Assembly (NCBI RefSeq): GCF_964355755.1
Contig: NC_092677.1
Coordinates: forward strand, 24,214,101-24,278,100
From: Antedon mediterranea
Taxonomy: Eukaryota > Echinodermata > Crinoidea > Comatulida > Antedonidae
Length of the DNA stretch: 64,000 bases
Direction: 5' to 3'
The notes under the pieces are model-generated. The model was given only the letters and a program-made list of their open reading frames with translations. It was not told the origin of the DNA and searched no databases. Below, piece by piece: positions 1-13,168 of the stretch (positions are counted from its first letter, which is position 1; every line of letters begins with the position of its first letter). Position numbers and translations under genes: made by a program.

Positions 1-699
1 TTTATATTTGAAGAAACTAATGTATGTGTACTGTAGTTAAAGAAAATTCTAATTAAAGCAGTGCACACATTTTATTTGTATTGTCTGTTGATTGATTATA
101 AACTATAAAATGATTGTACATGGCATGTTATTGCTTCTCCTAATATACAAAAGCACTCAGGGGATTTTATACAGAGGTAATTAATATCCCTTTTAATGTA
201 TTAATAGCCAGTTTTGTAATCACATGTGTAGGCAATATCAATCCATAGATCAAAAGGTCTAGCCCTAGTACATTAAACGACTTCAATACAGATCCTACCT
301 ACGTCAAATGTGTGTAAAACGACCGATATTGAAAGTTGAATTTAGTTAACCAGTTTGTTATGTAATTTGATACCTTGCTGTTGCATCCCTCTTAAAATCT
401 TTAATTAAATGTTTATTTACAAGTCAGTAAACAATGTAAAAATAAATTTTGAATATTATAACTGAAAACTTACAATATCAAAATGTGATAAGTCTGTAGG
501 GAAATGGTTGGCGCCAGATGATAGACATTTACGATATTATTTTAGGTAGATATTTCAATATGAAATTGAATAATGCTTGTGGTTTACCTTATTGCATGAC
601 ATTAAATTAAATTCAGTAAGGATTTGATAAATGGGGAAGAATAAAGTTATACTTTGAAAAATTCCAAAGATATCCATGATGTCAGCAAACATTTCATGT

Positions 700-820
700 A
701 TCTACACTATCAAACTTTATGTGATGTGCCCATATATGGACATGATGATGTCATATCACTACCATATTTGCGAATATCTCTACCATATTTGGGCACATCA
801 CATAGTTTTATAGTGTAGAC
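700..820. mobile_element. MITE family A, copy 1 (decayed ends)
   Basis: The ends read 'tctacactatcaaa' on the left and 'ttatagtgtaga' on the right, which are inverted. The interior has the family signature: 'gtgatgtgcccatatatgg', 'catgatgatgtcatatcac' and 'accatatttgggcacatca'. Six copies of this roughly 145-bp non-autonomous element are present in the window. The outer 'gctctg' bases are missing here. Confidence 0.7.
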
Positions 821-3800
821 TGGATGAAGTTCTTTTTCTACAAAAGGGGCAAAATATTTAGAGTAGGCTAGTTAGGCCTATTAGCATTTATGTTCCTCTC
901 TAGTTTGAAAAGGTGTATTCAAGCAAAGGGAATCCCTCTGGTTACCAGATGTGTGCTCCTAATGTTATTCTCAAGAATTAAAGTAATGTTGACCATTTCT
1001 ATGCAGTACAGAAATAACTAATTTAAAATCATATTTTTTAAACATAATCTCTTGGCTATTGAAACTGTACTGTATATGGCATTTTGACTATCTCTAGGTA
1101 ATGATGATGTCATTATACTGTACAACATGCAGCATTATTTAATTCACCATTTTAATTTGCATATTAGACACAAACTGGTGCAGTAAATAAAAATGGAATT
1201 TTTATTATTAATTAGTGTGTAAAAACACGAAATTAATCAAAGCACCGCGGTTCTTGACTGATCAGTTAATGTATAGATGATCACGAGTGAATAAATTTAT
1301 ATTTCTTGCTTCTTTTCATAATATTTATATATTATGATTATAATTCATGTTGATTATGAGAGAACATGAACTTGTTCGAAATATAAATCCTAATAATGTT
1401 TATGAATATGTTTGGTATGATCTATGAATTTCAAAATGTTTTAATAATCCATTTTGTCTATGCATGCATAATTTATGTTTACCGGTAAAGGCACTGTTCT
1501 TTTTATTAAATATTGCCAATCAATGTTAGTAAAATTTTAATTATAAAGATGTGATACTCAATTCTGTTGCCGGAATGATGCACTCAAAAAGTAGTTCAAA
1601 GTATTAAAATTGCACTTTTGCGCATACAGTAAAGGGGCCATGTCAGAATTATTCTAGTGCAGTTACTGCAGTAATTATTTCTTTCACTCTTTAACTAGTT
1701 TGTGCAATTATCAAACTTCTTCTGATTATACAAACTTCTAAACAAACTAAAATCATACATTGTAAAATATAGCCATGCCAAATTAGTAATTATTATTTAT
1801 TCAGGCAAAAGATACATTTTACAAAATATAATACAAATCAACAAATTAAACAAACACGCTGCAAGAAGAAAATATAAAATCATAGTCACTAGCTGCCAGG
1901 AAAGCACAAAAGCAGCCAAGTCACTGTGACTAATTAATTCATAAACCAATTTACACAATATTTTCAAAACTCATTTATCTTTAAAAAAAATTTTAATTTA
2001 ATAAAAGGTATAGCCTCCAAAAAATATTTTTACTGTGATAATTACAATTTGTCTTGTAAATTTCTAACGCGGTCGATAAGCGCATTTTTATAGAATTTTT
2101 CTTAAAGTACTCTAGTTTGTCTCATTATATTTGAACACATTTAATACCCAATTAAAATTGACAGAATTACAGAATAGTAGTGTATTATATACTATACAAA
2201 ATTGAGTAGCCTTTTGCGGTATGACGTACCACGGAGGAATATGATGTAACTAAGAAACGATTTTTTTAATCATTTTACAATTTGTTACAATCACCATTGT
2301 TGTCAATTTAATTACTGTTCAATTGTAAACAAATGACTTCTCGGAACTCGTGTGTGTAATAAAAAATCGGTTATTCCTTCATCCACTCTTAAAGAATTAT
2401 TGGTTAAATATCTTGAGCCATTGTTATGTCCCTACTAAAAAAATAATATTCTCAGTCTCTATAAAGCATATTCAAAAACTCAGTATAAGCTATGCAACTT
2501 TTTACTTGATTTCTATGTTTTATTTGAGAGAAGAAAACAAGTTGTATCCTTGATATCTGGTTCGTATCACATCATCAGGTTTTAGATTTATAACACATCT
2601 AAATAGATTTTGATTTCATTTGATTGGACGATTGTGGGTCACATGGTGTCTGATACTAATAGACGTACTTATTAATTAATTTAGTGAAAGATGAAGGTTT
2701 TTATTTTCTTAAGCCTTTTTACCTCATGAAAATAGAATTTCATCTTTCCCCTCCTGAAATTATTTGTACCATCGCATTCATAAACATTCATTATTTGTAT
2801 ACTATTGCATGGTAAAGATCTATAAAATTATTATATTATACAACCAGCTTTTTGTAAACATTTTGGAATTTTGTGTGATGCAGTTAGGTACTGTAGGTGT
2901 AAGCGGCCTGAAGTGCTGTCTAACTGATCTACTCCCCTACCAAAATGCTTTCTTTTGAAATCAGCTAAGAGTCTCTAATTCAGTAATAGATAGGAAATTG
3001 AAATGGTTTTGATATTAAATGCTGTAAATTCTTTCACTTAGTAAAACTAAAGAAAAAAAAATGTTTTCCTATGAAACTATATGTACTACAGGACCATAAT
3101 ATTTCAATTCACAATAATTTGATTATATTATAATTTTTTATACCTATATTGGGAATAAATTTGTCTAAGATTAGTATTTTGTGATCAAATATTAAATAAC
3201 ACATTTGAATTTTGAGATTGACATATTTAAAAATATCCATCTCATTATCCACTAGTGCATTCATGTTCTAAGAAGTAGGCACCAGAGGTCTATAATGTTT
3301 CCCACGCGTCGTAACAAATTATGACAGAAAATCTGATCTAGTATTAACATTGATGTTGAATTCCCACGTTAGTTGTCTGTTAGCATAGACACCAGGCCAT
3401 GTTTGTGATGACCAGTGAACAGCTCTCTGCCTCAATTGCAAACTAATAGCCAGTGGTCAAGGATCACTTTCTTCTTGTAAAAGTCCATATTAACTCGGAC
3501 AGTTATTTAATGCTTATCATTCGATAGAACAAAATAAAATTAAAATAAAAATTAATGCTAAGCATTCAAATTGGAATTGACACAGTCATGGTTTGAAGAG
3601 CCTCCCTTTTATCAATTACATTACTGCTTTTGTTAATAAAATTCGATTCTTTTTTTTTTTTCATTTTTTTTATATAATTTTTTAAAGACAAAAAACATGT
3701 ATTTTCAAATGACTATTACAATATATAATTTTCATATTCTTTAATGTTGTCATTTTGATATCGAAAATATCAACATTTTTTTTTGTTTTTCTGTTATTCT

Positions 3801-4740
3801 ATGTAATAATTCATTCACACAGTTAAGACTATTTTATTACAAGGAATTAGATCATTTTTCACTCGTTACAAATAAACATTCAGTAGCAAGCTAAAAAAAA
3901 AAAAATTGGTCCCTCAGAAGTTGGTCGTCGTAGATTTAGAGCTGGTTGGTTTTTTTTTTAAATGCACAAAGGCCTCAAGTGGAAAATTCTCAAAATATAT
4001 CACAAACTCAAATGAGCAATTTCTCACCTACACGTAATTGTTAGGATGGATCCAATAATGCATGGCATGTGATAAATTATCAACCAATCAAATGCCAGGA
4101 TACACATTTTCTGTAGATGTAAAGAAATAATTATCTATGGTTATAACATACAAAAATTTTAAAACCGTACCAATTACAGTTATTAGAAATCATATTTTGT
4201 TTTTGATATATTAAAAAGAAACATTAATTCTTAATTGTTATTGCACGACAGACTAATCAACTTTATTAAAGATTTCTGATCATAGCAACCAATTAAATGC
4301 AGAATTAATGAATGTATTATGAATACCTTTGACATTTGGTATACATGTTTGCCATCACACCTAAAACTCAACATTTAAATACCATGACTAAAAAAGATTA
4401 AAATCACATTTTCTTTAGTTTCAGTTAATTGTATATTGATGAGGTTAATTAAATTTACTTTGATGGATCATCGTTGTTGAAGTTGTTTTGATAAATTTAG
4501 TAACTCTGTTATTCCCAATTGTAAAAAAAAAAATTCTCAATTTTGATACAATACTGTATGCCCGTGAATATTATGTGAAAAAATAGTATAGGAACAGTCC
4601 GACAACTAACATTTTTATTTCCCTTGCCCAATCGTACAATGGTCCATAAAGTTGAAATAAATGGTTTATATTAAAATTAGAAATAGTTCCACAAGCCAAT
4701 AATTTTTTTTTTTAAAGAATTTTTTTGCTATAAATAAAAG

Positions 4741-4832
4741 TTGATAGTGCGTATCCATATATGGACATAACGATATCATATTATCACTACCATATTTGGG
4801 CAAATCACAATTTCTTTGTCAAACTAGACAGA
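4741..4832. mobile_element. MITE family A, copy 2 (fragment)
   Basis: The internal core is present ('tccatatatggacataacg', 'cactaccatatttgggca', then 'tttgtcaaactag'), but the terminal inverted repeats are mostly gone. Confidence 0.6.
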
Positions 4833-6949
4833 TTATTTGGCTTTAAAATTTCCATTTTTTGCAATATTATTTTGAATAAATTTTAAACATTTGAAATTAT
4901 AAATCAATAATTGCATTATATCATTATTTTTTATTACATAGTATAATGTGCATCACACCCAGATATTTTTAGAAAAGCTAAATTTTATTTCATTACATGA
5001 TTTGGCTCTTTCTTCGTTTTATGGTATTGATTCAAATATAGATTTTTAGAAAGTAATTGGTCTTATGATGTTCTTCTGAAAATGTAAATAACGTTCTACA
5101 GAAAGCAATAAACTTTACTATCAATCTAATTATGTCAATATTTTTAATTTTGCAAGGTGAATATCCAAGACTGTCCATTCTTCTGATCTTTGGCAATGTT
5201 TGAAAATTGCTCTACAGAAACTATTATGAAAATTCAATTGCGGATTTTAAAACTGGTTCTTTATAAGTTGACTCCTTCCTGCAACAAAAAAATACCGTTT
5301 TTTTAGCTTTAAAATCTGCTCAGCAGAAAGAAGCTTTTCATGAGGGTGTAAGTAACAGGCTTTTTATGAAAAATAACAGCCTGAAAAAAATTCAGTAGAG
5401 CAGAATGCTATTAGCTCTTGGGAAAAGCAGGCATTTGAAGTACTTTTACGCATCTTGGACATCGTACATTGATTGTTAAATCGTGTAGTTCAATCTGGTG
5501 TGAAACGTAAAACCCATTTTCACAAGATACCAATTCAAGTTCAATAACATTTATTCAACACTAATGTAACAATAATAATAATGGTAACAATAACAACAAC
5601 AAAAATTGTTTATAATAATGCTAAACAAGAAAGATGAAAAATATATTTTTTTTTAAAAAACAGAAAAGTAAATAAATAAAAATATGCATAAACAAAGACA
5701 CTTAGGATGAAGTACTTGTCCAGAACAAAAGTAAGAAATTCTCTTCTGTGTTGTATTTATTTTACATGCTTTTAATCAGTGTCAACAGAGTGCAGAGCTA
5801 CTATAAGCTGGCAGTGCTTCTAGTTAAATATTTATATTTAATTAAATTTATTACATTATTATTAATTATTAATTTTCCGTTGTAATATAATCTGGATTTG
5901 TTTGAACATTTTTGGTTGGTTATTATATCGCCATAACTATGAATTTTAAGAAAAAAATTTGTATTCCTTGTATTTGTTGAACCATTTTATATTCTTCTCT
6001 TTCCAATGTAGGTGTTTTTGCTAATGTTTTATTCATGTACTAGTTTGAGTTCCATGGTTTGAGGAACTCTGAACGCATGCAATGAATAGTAAATATCTTC
6101 TAATATAAATGTAATCTCAAATGACATTTACGTATAATGCTACTAACATTTGTGATTTTTAATCGTTCAAGTTCTATCTAAATTTCATCAAATACTGTTA
6201 TTATTTCAAAAATTACAATTCTTCAACGAAAAGGGATAACAAATTGTTGGCATTTTTCAATAAATATTTCTGTAATTTATTAGGTTGATGTTGGCGGGTA
6301 GCCTTTGTTTTTCATTATATTTTAATTGAACCTGCTATTTTGAATAGTAATTATAAACTCCCACATACTATAAGTCGTCATTCTCAGAAGAGTCTATTAT
6401 GATACGACTTATGGAATATTGTGTACAAAAAATATATAAAAATATTGATTATTCTTTTTGTTATATGCATCTTTTAGAGGATGATATAAATAGAATCTGC
6501 TTTGTCTTAAAAAAGAACATAGTTTAACTTTCTTGTCTGCCTCCAATTTATCTTGCATCAAACTACGTACCATTTGATTATCTTTGATACGAGGAACATG
6601 AAGACCTTTGCGCTGACGGTTTGCACTGCCATGCTTTGAGCACGATATATGCAATTAGCCTCTAGACATGTAATACGTAATGTTGTTAATGTTTGTAGCA
6701 ATCCTATGACATGGTAGATTCCTATTGGTTGGAATTTTCCATTGATATTCTTATACTAGTCGTTGATTGCATAAACTTCCTAATTAAAGACCACTTTCCA
6801 AGTATATATAGACCTGTCTGTAATATATGCATGAACACAAAATACAGATAGCCCAGTTGAACTGATTCTAATTAAAGACCACTGCTATAAAACCACAAAA
6901 CTCTGATTTTAAAATTGTAATATTTACAGTAACTGCATGTTATTTGTAA

Positions 6950-7112
6950 ACTCTGTCTACACTATCAAATTTTAATTGACAAAAAAATGTGATGTGGCCA
7001 TAATATGGTCATGTTGATGTCATATCACTACTATATTTAAGCATATCACTACCATATTTGGGCACATTACACTTTTTTTGTCAAACTAGTTTGATAGTAT
7101 AAACAGAGCTTT
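6950..7112. mobile_element. MITE family A, copy 3
   Basis: It begins 'actctgtctacactatcaaa' and ends 'tttgatagtataaacagagct', giving near-complete terminal inverted repeats. The interior carries the family core with two 'accatattt(g)'-type submotifs. No coding capacity. Confidence 0.8.
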
Positions 7113-8013
7113 AGATCAGATCATTGAGATACATTTTTAGTAATTTTTCTTGCACATAAAAAAAATAAAAATTAGCTTACGCTTTTTGTAGTCAAATTAT
7201 TCAATTTAGAAAAAGGAAAATAAACATTTTGAGTGTTTACTAATGAGAAACAAATAAAGTAGAAGTAATTTTTGAACGTGAAATCCATCAGGTAATGAAT
7301 GTACTGTATAATGTACCGCAAGCATTGAAAGAGATTGTAATGAATTACACATATACAGTCCTACTTAGTAATGTAGCTCAAATTGAGACGAATAATTACA
7401 AAAGCCTGCAAGAATTATTCAAATGAATAGGTAAAGCTTTTTACAAATCAACAAATGAGGACTATCGCGTACGTCATGCGCTCACTGATTACACATGCGT
7501 ATAATTTGCGGATCAGATCATTTTTTTAAAAATCATAAATGCTAAATCTAACCTTTGTTGTAGAGATGTTATATGGAGTATTGGTATCGTTGCGGGGTTG
7601 TTTTACCTCCTATTATCATTATACCGCCTAATTTATTAGGGACACTGAACTAGATTACGATTTGATGGGAAATTGGTGATTGCGAATGCATTTTACATGT
7701 CATTCTATAAATAACCCAGACATTAAATATGACACGCTCTTGGTGATATTAATGTAAAAGAATGATCATATTCCAACAATAACAACAAAATCACATGCCA
7801 CTTCTTATATCAAAATCAATATTGCACATGAAATAATATCATATTAAAAGTAGAATTTATAATGTATGTCCAACATTAATTATTTATGAAAAGAAACCAG
7901 TGTCACAAATGGTTGTTGGCATTAATATAGGTCTGTGGTTTTTTTTTTTTTCTTCCGCTTCTTCAGCGTTTTTGCTTACTATTATTAACATATATTAATT
8001 AAAGACACTTGCC

Positions 8014-8042
8014 CTAATCTAATCTAATCTAATCTAGTCTAA
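8014..8042. repeat. (CTAAT)n microsatellite
   Basis: About five consecutive 'ctaat' units, the last slightly degenerate. Confidence 0.7.
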
Positions 8043-9589
8043 TTTAGAGTCACTAACTATATAGCCTATTGCGATCATTTTTGTATATATGGTTAAAAAT
8101 GTGAGAAAAAGGTTGCAGAATAATACATGATCAAAATGTTTTTAAAGGGTATTTCATTCTCTGTAAATACACGTATTTGGATCATTTTACCTTTTAGAAA
8201 ATAATTGAATTAGTTACTTTAGGATGATAATATGCAACTGATCTATAATTCTGTCATTTGTAAAGGTCAGTGTCAATAATACTTTTAGTTAAATGATTAA
8301 ATCATAAATAAAGTGAAGGTATCTCACTCTGTCACTATCAGGTTTTGTATTTTTTTCAAAATTGTTTTTGCAAAATAAACAATTTTGGAAAAAAAAACCA
8401 GACATGGACCCAGACATTTTGTATAATATCGGTGTATAATGCATAGAGTGGTTTAAGGTTTGTGAACAGATGAAGGGGAGGAGAGACACCCAAAAGATGC
8501 GTCCCACGATCCACCATTCAGCATTATTATTCATCTACCAATGTTTGTACCATAAAATAAATGTACAATACTTTTATTTTTATAGCAAAATAAAATTAAT
8601 GATGAAATGATATGTTGAAATTAGTTGCCTTAACAAAAAAAAACGGCTTATAAATTGTAATTCAATTGTATTATTTTTATTATTAAAATTTAATATTTAA
8701 AACATTATTAATTGATATTAAATTAGGTCCTAAGCAATTCATATTTTATGTTACTGACATATCCAACCCAGTTACTGTATGCTTGCTCCTTTGTTTGTAG
8801 TGCCACATAAGGCCGCAGCCTTTTATTGATTTTGCTATCAAACACTGCATAACCAGAGTGTCTTATTTCTCACTAGTAGCATTCATGCTAACTACATAGA
8901 TCAGACAATTTTACCTCACTTGCTCAATGTGTGTCACATATTTTTCCATATGAAATCAGAAATGCTATATACATACAACAACTTGTAAGTTATTACAATT
9001 TTTGATGGCAACTTAGAAGATTATCTTAGGAAATGGAGGAGTTTTCAAATAAAGTAGACCATTTATGTGAAATTTGAAAATTAATACTGATATTCTCTGA
9101 TAATGTTTTTGCTTTCAATTAAATCTAATATTACTAATGTTAAATGTCAGTTAATAGACTCTACAAAATAACACTCATGTTTATTAAAAATAATACTCCA
9201 TCTAGTCTGTTATATAATGTATATAAATGAACCGTTTTAATTATAAAATTAAAAAGAAATTTTTGTTTTAACTCGAATCATTTAGAAATGTGGTTATTTA
9301 GATGCCAGCTACTGAACCAGGGTCCTGGGTTCAAGTTTTTTCTTATGACAGAGACTTATAATAGACTTGTTTGTGTAGAGCATCTGGTGTCTTTGTGGTT
9401 ATTTAATAGGAGAGGCTGCTTAATTAGCCACTAGCCTAAAACATCTACTGTATGTGGCAATGTAGCTCCTCTCTGGGCAACTCCAAACTTGGTCATAAAT
9501 AAAGATATACATTTTTTTTAATGCAATAAAAAAGAAATAATATTAAAATAAATAGTAAATACAGTAGTAAAGGCCAAGTGCAGGCAAAA

Positions 9590-10090
9590 CATTTCTATTG
9601 ATCATACATTCTGCACTTTCTTATCAGTTCAAATTACACAGTAAAATCTCTATTCTTTTGTACACACATTTTGTAAATAAAGAGGCATTTTAAAAAGCTA
9701 TGAAAAATAAACGGGTGTGGTAAAAAATGTTATCAGATGACTAAATATAGGTAATATAACTTGAATTTTACATTTCTGATATTTTTTTTCAACTTCAGAT
9801 TTTTATTTTCATGCTATAGCAAAAATTATCTACCGTATATCCACCATCTTTTTTCACCTTCTAGGGAGTCACCAGACATGTTATTTTTAGGTTAAACTAC
9901 CTAACTACTGAAAAAAAGTCTTCCTGGTTTTTATGACAGAATTTTTGCCAAATTTTGTATTTGACCATAATAAGGGAAATTCATGTTTTTTGGTCTTGAT
10001 TTCTGTTACAAATATAGATTTATGTACAATTAACCAGATATTATATTTAAAATTCATGCCTGTACCTGAGATTTAAGGAACGTAATTGGG
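9590..10090 (+). repeat. Decayed dispersed repeat, copy 1 of 2
   Basis: This stretch and 11140-11560 share ordered blocks in the same orientation: an 'aagtgcagGCAAAA'-like start, 'cagtaaaatctctattcttt' followed by 'tgtacac', 'tttgtatttgaccat', and an 'atgcctgtacctgag'-like end. The blocks lie in the same order at similar spacing, so these are two old copies of one element or duplication. No reading frame survives. Confidence 0.5.
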
Positions 10091-10231
10091 CCCAATAAAT
10101 TAACCCCTTAAAACAAGTGGTGTTACCTAAATATGGGTTAAAAACTATGTTTTATTTTCCATAGTTTGTTAAGAATGGTTCTACTGTAGTTCTAATTAAT
10201 CAGTAAATGTTATGTCCTTGAGTAATTATTT

Positions 10232-10352
10232 TTTTTTAGAAGTTTAGTAAAGTAAATATATTACCTAAAATAGATAATTTATAAAATATTTGCATATTTC
10301 GATTAGTTTTGCCTTTTTCTACTGGGTGGATCTTGACAAATTGGTCTGATTG
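10232..10352 (+). repeat. ~120-bp direct duplication, unit 1
   Basis: Shares 'gtaaatatattacct' and 'atttgcatatttcgattag', and after it 'tttttctactgggtggatct', with 10401-10522. Only a few substitutions separate the two copies, so the duplication is fairly recent. Confidence 0.8.
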
Positions 10353-10400
10353 TTCTTTTTTAAATGGTTGAAAAGTAGGGATCCTTCAGTATCAAGTTTT

Positions 10401-10522
10401 TTTTAAAGTTCATTGAAGTAAATATATTACCTGAAATAGCTAATTTATAAAATATTTGCATATTTCGATTAGTTCTGCCTTTTTCTACTGGGTGGATCTT
10501 AACAAATTGGTCTGATCGTTCG
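10401..10522 (+). repeat. ~120-bp direct duplication, unit 2
   Basis: Second copy of the segment at 10232-10352, same orientation, about 50 bp downstream. Confidence 0.8.
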
Positions 10523-11139
10523 TACTGTTTTTAGTTTTCAAATAAACAGATCTTCTTGTATAAACGCATTATCGCAATATAGCAGTTTATTTACAGACAA
10601 ATGAAACATGCCTACCTAAATTTAATGCCATTTTAGATTTCTTGCTATTTTTCCCTTTCAATTACTATGTATTATTTTTATTCCGCTGTGTTTATAGATT
10701 AAAAGATATTACTGTCAGTATATCATGCAAGATTGATGAATTATGATGGGGGTATGTCAGACTTGATTTGCCTACGTGATGATTCAAAAGGGTTAAGCTG
10801 TGTTTCCAGTACTAAAACAGCACCATCGTAATCAATCATTCTATTACATCCATTCTATCAATGTTTTGAATCATAACTGTTGCCAGAATATTCACATCAT
10901 TTTCACCCAGTGTCAAATTTGATTCATTTCATTGCCAATGATACTGCTTGATAATTTGTACCTAAATTTGCTGTTGATATTCAAATCACACATCAGTTAT
11001 CCTTGAATTCATAGATACTTGAATGTTGGACTACTTAAATGCCACTTGAATGTTGGACTACTTACATTCGTTATTTGTAAGCATGGCTATACTTATATAA
11101 ACAGTAACTAAATCATATCAGTAAAAAAAGAAAATTAAA

Positions 11140-11560
11140 GTGCAGACAAAAACCATTGGTTGATTATACATTCTAATAATTATCGATTTATAGTTTTCCC
11201 TTAGTTTTTGTATTTTTTTTAATGTAAAAGCACATATGGGGCATAATTCAAATTACCCAGTAAAATCCCTATTCTTTTGTACACTAATGTTGTAGGTAAA
11301 TAGAGAGACATTTAAACAAAATTGTTGGTGTTTTATTTTCCCACTATATCAAGAATTATCCATTTTATAACAACAAATGATGTTCTGATTGATTACAGTA
11401 GTTGACTAATGTTGATAACTGGTTTTTATAATACGGTAATTAATTTTTATAATTTTGACAACTTTTGTATTTAACCATTTTAGGAGAAATTTCTGTTTTA
11501 CATTTATTTACATTTAAACTTTAAATTTATGCCTGTATCTGAGCTTTGGGCATGACAAAG
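11140..11560 (+). repeat. Decayed dispersed repeat, copy 2 of 2
   Basis: Partner of 9590-10090. It shares the 'gtgcagacaaaaaccatt' start, 'cagtaaaatccctattcttt', 'tttgtatttaaccat' and 'atgcctgtatctgagct' in the same order. Confidence 0.5.
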
Positions 11561-12964
11561 GGCGCGATATTTAATATTTCGACTCATATTGAAGATACAG
11601 ATAACTAGGACAGAATGAGACTCAAATATTACTCAAGTTTTAACTTTTTTGACATCATCAGGACATCAATATTTATTGAAAATCATTTAGGCATATTCTG
11701 TTTGGTATATACTTTTTTTACGAAACAATTGTGGAGGTTATGGTGCAAACAAACAAGAAATTAATGTACTTGGCATTTTGACAAGTTGTTATACAACACA
11801 AAAAATATTGTAGAGAAAAAAAAATGATACTAAAAATAGAAATTCTGTTTGCTCTGTTGGCAGAACACAATATGTAACGGACACAACATGTACCCACAAC
11901 AAATCTATAATTTTTTTTTTCCAAATAATAACATTTGATTTCATACATTGACTTTTTATGATGGGAGAGAATCGGAAGGACAGAACAATAAGTGATTTAC
12001 GATGTTGTAACTCTATTGAACAATTCCTTATAGTACCAGCATATTAGAGCACATCTTACACTGTAAATGGTGTATTTTTAGTATCATTATAAGTTAAAGA
12101 GTGACTTTACACTGTTGGTGCACTGTTACATTTCCGTAGCAAAACACTAAAAAAACGCGAGTTAGAACTGGGGACAAAAAAGGTGATTTTTTAAGAATTG
12201 AGCTTTGTGCGTATTTTCAGAATAGTAATTTTGAAGAATAAAATGAAAATCATCATTTTTATTGTAGTATATTAAAGCATTTTTAGAGACTTCAGGAATT
12301 TGCCATAGTAGGCAATCAATAGGAAAGTTTCAATTTACGACGACTTATGATATACGCATATTGTGTCTTTGGTTGTCATCTGGTCTAGAATCTGCCAAAA
12401 GTTCAAAAAGAGTGAAGGAACACATCCCAATGTTCCTGCACTCGCATAATTATTAATTTACATGACATAATTAGTTTCTAGGTCGTAGGTCATCACCAAT
12501 TAAAAATTCCTTTTAGGGCACTATTTTATGTCCTTTTTAGAATGTTTTTTTTCCTGAATATTTGTGAATCTCAATATCTCCTTTACCTCTAGTCAAATAA
12601 TAACAATTATTATGTAAATTGACTTTCGTTTATGAATAATCATATTTTTATGATAAAATAAATCATTTTTGACTTGTATGTGGCCTTCTAAACCATATGT
12701 TGCTATGGATAGTCAGAGGGCAATTGTTCATGTTTTATTATTTATATACTGGTGCAGTGTAAAACTGAATCCTGTTTTTTTGCATCAAGTAGAAAAAAAA
12801 AAATATATACAAAATAGATAAGATATATCTTATTAATTTTTGTATTATAATAATAATACTATAACTAGATCAAATAAATGCATTAAATTTAAATGTACAA
12901 AAGAAGATAGATTGGTCCGTACAATCCAAGTTAAAAAGTAATTATTTTTCTTGTATTTCAACAG

Positions 12965-13168
12965 ACTCGATGAACACTATGATCGTTATGGTTATCCAGC
13001 TCTTCGGCCTCATTTCATCCCTCTTTCAACTCACCCAGGATTACCAACGATGCCTCATCCATCGATGCATCATCTGCTTGGGGTACGACATCCCATGGAC
13101 CTATCATTGCAATCATCTAACCTGCAAGCAGCCTCTCTAGGCTCTCATCATCTGTTAGCTATAGATAG
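12965..13168 (+). CDS. GSE1: GSE1 exon A (first exon seen)
   Basis: Acceptor 'tgtatttcaacag', donor 'gtatgt'. It enters in the third base of a codon and ends with two bases of an Arg codon. It encodes 'RYGYPALRPHFIPLSTHPG' and 'MHHLLGVRHPMDLS', matching the vertebrate block that precedes the Arg/Glu-rich region. Confidence 0.9.

Larger units (their letters stand above)
1..12964. other. Gene-free AT-rich stretch, probable upstream GSE1 intron
   Basis: I find no exon that I can support in this stretch. It is very AT-rich with only short chance reading frames. The first GSE1 exon seen (12965) begins in the third base of a codon and corresponds to about a quarter of the way into the vertebrate protein, so upstream exons must exist. 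They are either left of the window or too short and diverged to recognise here. The stretch holds three copies of a MITE family, a decayed pair of dispersed repeats and a local duplication, listed separately. Confidence 0.6.

Noticed and set aside
8289-8534. 81-codon minus-strand frame as a gene
   Set aside because: AT-rich composition without splice context or recognisable family. Treated as chance.
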